A stretch of DNA of 64,000 nt, taken from NCBI GenBank assembly GCA_021397835.1, contig JAJFZO010000407.1:248001-312000 (forward strand). The letters run 5' to 3'. Shown one piece after another: positions 51,299-64,000 of this stretch. The notes below the pieces were generated by a model that was not told the DNA's origin, searched no databases, and worked only from the letters and a program-made list of their open reading frames with translations. Position 1 is the first letter of the stretch. Every line of letters begins with the position of its first letter. This DNA comes from Moringa oleifera (Eukaryota > Streptophyta > Magnoliopsida > Brassicales > Moringaceae). The position numbers and the translations under genes are program-made.

Positions 51299-52050
51299 TC
51301 ATGCATCAGTACTTCTGTATCTGAGAATCTCAATCCCCAAGTAGTCAACAGGACCATGAACAGCAACGTGGGGCTTCCCAACCTTCACACGGACAGCAGA
51401 TATCCGAGGATGCTTTGACAGAGTGGTAGAAGAAATGAGTTGAGCGACTGACTCTAGAAGATTCTGAGGTGGTCCTTCCACAACTTCCTTAACTATACTG
51501 TCAAATTCACCAAGCTTAAACCATCAAATGACATCTCACATAAAATAAAGCTTGCATTTATACTTAAAACAGAAAAAAATCTAATTATACAATTCATCAA
51601 ATTATCATAGTTTAGCAGCTAATATTTGCAAATCCCTAGTAAGATATGACTTTGCAGTTACAGCCAACACAAAAAGCTGTCAAAAAGACCAAGTACCTTT
51701 AACAATCTCTACATTTAACAGAAACTACAAAATTAAAAATGGTTTGTCATAGTTAAATCTGTAATAATCAGGCACTAGTTTTAGGAACTTGTTGCTACGA
51801 CTAAAAGACGATCACATTTCAGGAATCTTAGATGGAAGCGTAACGTTTCTCACCGGTATATCTCAGTATAGCTAATTGTATCTGCCAAATCGTCAGATTT
51901 ACCAGCCTTCCGCAGGTCCATCCATGCATCTACATCTACCAAAAACTTCTGGCCCAGTTTCCTTTCTTCTGCCTTCACCCCATGAAAACCATGGAATATC
52001 AACCCTCTAATTACTAGCTTGTCTCCTTTCAATATTTCCATATCTTCCAT
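51299..52050 (-). CDS. folB: Dihydroneopterin aldolase
   Basis: Cleaves 7,8-dihydroneopterin to 6-hydroxymethyl-7,8-dihydropterin and glycolaldehyde in the folate pathway, a cytosolic step in plants. It has 131 aa in two exons: 52050-51854 and 51497-51299, with Arg (CG|T) split across the junction. The start MEDMEILKGDKL is chosen because an acceptor (AAACAG|GAATCC) lies just upstream at about 52056, so the upstream open codons are intronic and a 5' UTR intron of about 1 kb is likely. Conserved elements are LVIRGLIFHGFHGVKAEERKLGQKF (with the substrate-binding Glu), ISYTEIY (the conserved Tyr) and VRVKVGKPHVAV (the catalytic Lys). Length matches the short plant FolB forms, and no transit peptide is visible. 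The gene is convergent with uL22m, with the LINE between them. Confidence 0.95.
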
Positions 52051-53093
52051 GGATTCCTGTTTAACATAACCAACATTAGCTATACCAACCAGGACATTAA
52101 GATAACACCACATATCAAATGAAGATACATGAACATCTCAAATATCACAAAACAGAATGTGATTCGATGACATAGAATGCTACAGAAACACAGACACAGG
52201 AAACGGTTGAATATGTGCAATTTCATACTCCCTTTAAAATGAATTTTAGGTGGTAAAAATAATAAAATTCATCAGCAACAGACCAAATCACAATAAAAGC
52301 TTCTAAAGTGGAGAACCAGCTTAGTCTCTTGGGCGGTGATGACAAGTTATCAGTATAATTCATTCCTTACATGCACCATTCAGAATCTTAAGAATACATG
52401 CCAGTTTATTTAGCATGTTCAATAAAAAGTAAATAACGAATATTGTACATAATAATCACAATTTGAAAATAAGCTAGAGAAAATCAGAAATCAGCCACAG
52501 CATGGAAAACAAAATATATGAAAACTTGAAACCATAATACATAAAATCAATCGCCTCCTAAGTGAAGTAGTAAAAGAGAATTGTTTGCCTTGATTCCCCA
52601 ACTGACACTACCAAGGTTAAATCCATTAAAACACAAAAGTAGATATTCTACCATTAGTTCAATAATATATTCTTCCAACCCTTTCAGCATATAATAGTTA
52701 GAGTATAAATCCACCACCAAATCTTCTCCGGGTGTAAGGCACCATAGATACAAGGTAGTCTGACATACAAAGAAGCCCACAATATAGATACAAATTAAAT
52801 ATGTTCTAAAGCAATTATCATTGTTCATAATCCCCAATAGCAGCTATGAGAAGCTTGTCGAAATTCACAAACTCTTCTACCACAATAAAGAGCACGGGTA
52901 GACTAATACCTCAGCAAGCAAACACTAAATGGAAAATCGCTATCATGACATTTGATGTAGAACAACATATACAGAGCAAACAGCACCCGTTGCATGGAAA
53001 AATTAGAAAAAAAAAAAAGAAAAAAAAAAGGCAGGCACACACACACAATAAATGACCAAAATTGAGCATAGACAGGGCTTAGCTTAGCAAATC

Positions 53094-53306
53094 AGAGAGA
53101 GAGAGAGAGAGAGAGAGAAATGAGCCAGCTAAAGGGACCAGAGATATATAATCTAAGTGAGAGGAGAAGCAGAAATAGAGCAAATTACGGCCAATAGAAG
53201 CGCGAGGTACACTGAGAAGAGAGGCACAGAAGAGGTTGGAACCTGAGGGAGTGTCTTTTAAGAAATGAAAGTCGACTGCTGGGGTTGGGGTGGGGCTATC
53301 TGGGCC
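53094..53306 (-). promoter_or_regulatory. folB promoter and (CT)n leader
   Basis: On the minus strand a TATATAT at about 53149-53142 precedes a (CT)12 run (plus-strand GA repeat, 53094-53118) by about 25-30 bp, placing transcription start near or in the repeat. A CCAAT motif lies near 53188 and a TGGGCC site II motif at 53301-53306. CT-rich leaders are common in plant 5' UTRs. The order fits a minus-strand promoter, but transcription start is inferred. Confidence 0.5.
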
Positions 53307-55340
53307 TGCCCTGTTAAGAACGTGGGTTTTATGTAATTTCCGATATAATTTCCTTTCTTTTGTATTTATAATTCCATAGTTTTTCTGTGCAGCAACTCCA
53401 ATCTTTTTAAAGTTAGAATGAACTCCAGTTTGGTATTCAGAAGTGTACTATTTAAGAATATTTTAATTTTATTTTTTAATTTTTAATTCATATATATTAA
53501 ATTAATATTATCAATAATTTTTAATAATATTTTAATAATTATAAATAATAATAATAATATATTTCATAAAACTGTGATATTATCTTATATTTTAAAAAGT
53601 CATAAATCAAATTTTAATTTATTAATTTGATTTAAATTAAGCTTTATAAAATTTAAAAATTAAAAATATTATACAATAAATTTTAGCCTAAATTTATATA
53701 AAAAAATATAAATTTCATAATTTTTTTAAATATTAAACATATATATTTTTAAAAAATTTTATAATATTAAAATTTTTAAAAAATAAAATAATTATTTAAA
53801 AAATTACAAAATATTTTATTACAGTAGTTTGAATATTTCTTTATATTTATAAAAAATTTAAAGTTAAAATTTACTATATAAGATTTTTAATTTAAATATT
53901 TTTAATTTTTAAATTTTTAATAATATTTAATTTAAAATAAATTAATAAATCAATGATAAATTTTTTACTTTCAAAACATAAAAATTTAATTGGTAACTAA
54001 ACATTAAGATTTTATGAAAGCTTTATCGTAATTGATATCTATAACTATTATTATTTTATTTAAAATAATAAAATAATTAACTTGATCAGAATTTTAATAT
54101 TTAATTTGAGATATATTATAATTTTTAATTTATTATTATGTATTTTTAATTATAATTTTAATCCAATCAAACTTTTACTTTCAAAAAATATCAAAACAAA
54201 CCTCTTCAGTTTTGTTCAAATTAAATCTTATTAAAAAATTTAAATATGAAAAATATTCAAATTAAAGATATTTTACAATAAATTTTAACTTAAAATTTTT
54301 TATAAATATAATAAAATATTTAAGCTATTATCATAAAAAATTTAAAATTTTTAAAGTACTAAAAATATTTTTATTAAAAGAATATACTATCAAAATTTTG
54401 AAAAATTCATATGGTTAGTTAAAAAAATTTCAAATTTGAGAGATAAAATTGAAATAAAATGTAAAATCTATTTAAATAGTTTTTAATTATTTTTAACAAA
54501 AAAATTATTAATTTTTTATAATCATTTTGAGTTAAGATTTAATTTGAACAAAATCAATAAATTAGAATTTGTTTGGATACATTTTGAAGTTAAGATTTGA
54601 TTGAAAAGATAAAACTCAAGATTTTAAATGAGATTTATCTTATATTTTAAAATATATTAATATCATATATCTACATTTAATATTAACTAAATATTTAATT
54701 AATAATAATAATAATTTAATGATAATTTTCAATCATGTATTTTGTATATTGAATATCAATTTTATTTTGATATTTTTGAGGAATTTTTAATAATGTAATT
54801 TTTTATAATAATATAATTTATATATTTAATTATTTTTAAAAAAATTAAATTCAATAAAAATAATATATGATAAATATTTAATAATATACTAAAAGTTTTG
54901 GTGATACACTATTTATTATACCAAATTGATGGTCTTAAACATCCGATTATATTTTTTTCATTGAAAACAAAATTTTATTTTTTTCACATCATATTGATGT
55001 TTTGATAGAAGAGCAGAGATGGGCTTAATTAGTGTTGGAGATATAAAATTTGAAGTTTGCTATCTTTTGTTTAAACAATCAAAATTGAAATTACATAAAT
55101 CTAAAATGTTCATTTATTATCACTACAAATGTTATTTTATTTTAATATTTTAAATATTTAAATTTTTAATACAAATCATTTCTTTGAAGTAATGAATAAA
55201 AAATTTAATAATTTATATTATTTAATAAAACAATTTAGTTTTAAAAAACATGTAAAATAACTTGGCGTAGATGAACTTCTTTTTTATTATATTTTTAAAA
55301 GAAAATACATCCCTTTCCCTTAAAAATAATCTCTCTAAAA
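53307..55340. other. AT-rich intergenic block with foldback repeat copies
   Basis: No gene is seen. About 53540-54030 is a copy of the long-TIR foldback family: it has AAATTAAAAATATTATACAATAAATTTTAGCC on the left and a mirrored ATTTACTATATAAGATTTTTAATTT on the right (shown here as separate short blocks of the family). About 54170-54400 repeats the left-arm motifs, and 54560-54640 is nearly the same as 32030-32110. Copies are diverged, so ends are approximate. Confidence 0.5.
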
Positions 55341-56100
55341 AAACTCTGATTACAGGAGCATGTGATAGGTGGGAGTTCAGTTGAAGGTAAGAACTCCAAA
55401 AGCAATATTTACTCCATATGACTCTTTCAAACTAAGGAACTGTGATATGGACAGAAGAAAGGGAACTCAAAACATAAAATTTATATGTTGTAGGAGCCAA
55501 CAGCACCTGCTTAAGGAACAATTTTCTTTCACGCTGATCAGATTCACAACCGGGAACTCTGCTGCTCCCATGCCCAATCAAAATTTTGATAATCTCAAAG
55601 TCAAATAAATTCCCATAAGCTTCCCAAGGGCAACTTGCTGCAACCTCTAGGGTTTGCTGCAAAATCTGAGGGACAAATCTTGCTCAGGAGAATAGGCAAC
55701 ACCATCCAAATATCACAGGAAAAATAAGACATTCCCAGAGATCAAATCATTATACACCACAAGCTTGCAACACGGATAGAGAGAGCCGTTCCCAATTGAT
55801 CACCAAAATTATATATACTTGAGAAGGGGACAAGCTCTCAATACTGGAGAATTTCACAGATAGTTCATTCTCCAGTATGTATACATGTAACACGAAAATA
55901 TTTGCTACCGAAAATAGCTACCTGCTTTGTAATGTGTCCTCAACTGTACAGTGCTTTATCCTTTGTTGCCTACATGCACAATTCAGAAGCAGGAAGGCAG
56001 CTCCCATGGTTCGCCCATTTTGAAGGCCTCACAAATTGCACAATGCTGACTTCATCTTGATTTCCAGTTAGTAAATGAGTAACTATGTTGATATGTTAAA
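55341..56100. other. 3' flank of the UBP8-type gene
   Basis: Less AT-rich than the block to its left and with no intact gene. The sequence next to 56100 is expected to be the 3' UTR of the minus-strand protease gene. Short frames at 55369-55608 (plus) and 55432-55662 (minus) overlap each other and match no family I know. Confidence 0.45.
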
Positions 56101-63573
<7,473 letters not shown>

Positions 63574-64000
63574 CTATAGAAAAAGCAAAATGAACAAATG
63601 ATCCATGGAGTTCAAAACCATCTGTTTCCAAAGGCTCAGCAACTGAAATAATAATGTTCTAAAATTGCAGAGAAAAATCCATGTGTCAGCATGTCCATAC
63701 AATAAGATGTAAAAGAAAAGGGGGAAAAAAAGAAAGAGAAAGGTGATCAACTTATTAGATAGAGCTCCCTCTGCCTCCCATTTTTCCCAGCAGTAACATG
63801 TGCCGAAACATTTTCTATCACTCATCTAGGCCAATCCCCATCTTCTTTTCTTTTCTTTTTTTTTCTTTGTTTTTTATTAAGAACAGCAAGGCCAATCTTC
63901 TATGAAAGTGGCCATTTACAACAAATGACCCGGACTTAGCTTTTTTAAATCCTTTTTTTTATCGGATAAAGAATGATACAAAACCTTTTTTAACTCTTCT
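63574..64000 (-). other. Intron of the UBP8-type gene at the right edge
   Basis: The next upstream exon must end with two bases of a codon, with GT following. No segment here has that phase, an open frame and an acceptor together, so this stretch is most simply an intron continuing past the window. It contains T- and A-rich runs near 63855-63880 and 63950-63960. Confidence 0.5.

Overview
This is nuclear DNA from a flowering plant, almost certainly a eudicot. The genes are plant-type families (a CDPK, a PPR protein, a fra a 1-associated protein, a UBP8-type deubiquitinase) with short exons, GT-AG introns and very AT-rich intergenic DNA. The mobile elements are a LINE, a Tourist-like MITE, TRIM-like LTR elements and a copia remnant. 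Protein similarity suggests a rosid, but the family cannot be fixed from the sequence. All similarity statements are from memory of protein families; no search was run. Exon coordinates were derived by reading splice sites and checking that codon phase stays open across every junction.

Layout. Positions 841-5110 carry a CPK1/CPK20-type calcium-dependent protein kinase (minus). 6205-9850 carry a fra a 1 / Mal d 1-associated protein gene with one intron of about 3 kb (minus). 11024-14176 is an intronless mitochondrial PPR gene (plus). 15109-16181 may hold a small cryptic four-exon gene (minus). 16649-23640 is the mitochondrial Fe-S co-chaperone HSCB (minus); its third intron has been expanded by two oppositely oriented TRIM-like retroelements. 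25267-31250 is a START-domain lipid-transfer protein gene (minus).

From 31.3 to 40.5 kb there is a gene-poor, very AT-rich block. It contains a TTA-flanked MITE, long foldback repeats, a copia gag remnant and a G-poor repetitive tract. 41516-44713 is a mitochondrial-type ribosomal protein uL22 gene (plus). 45361-50999 is a full-length but decayed LINE with an 18-bp target-site duplication. 51299-53150 is a dihydroneopterin aldolase (folB, minus). 53.3-55.3 kb is another AT-rich repeat block. 56101 to the right edge is the C-terminal two thirds or more of a UBP8-type ubiquitin-specific protease (minus, 5' end outside the window).

How the genes relate. This is not an operon-like system; the genes act in separate processes: calcium signalling, lipid transfer, folate synthesis and deubiquitination. 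Three of them (PPR, HSCB, uL22m) point to mitochondrial gene expression or Fe-S assembly. The PPR/HSCB adjacency recalls the Arabidopsis neighbours At5g06400/At5g06410. The least-explained items are the TRIM-like pair with internal CTCATAAGG arrays, the AT-rich long-TIR foldback family, and the possible cryptic gene between PPR and HSCB.
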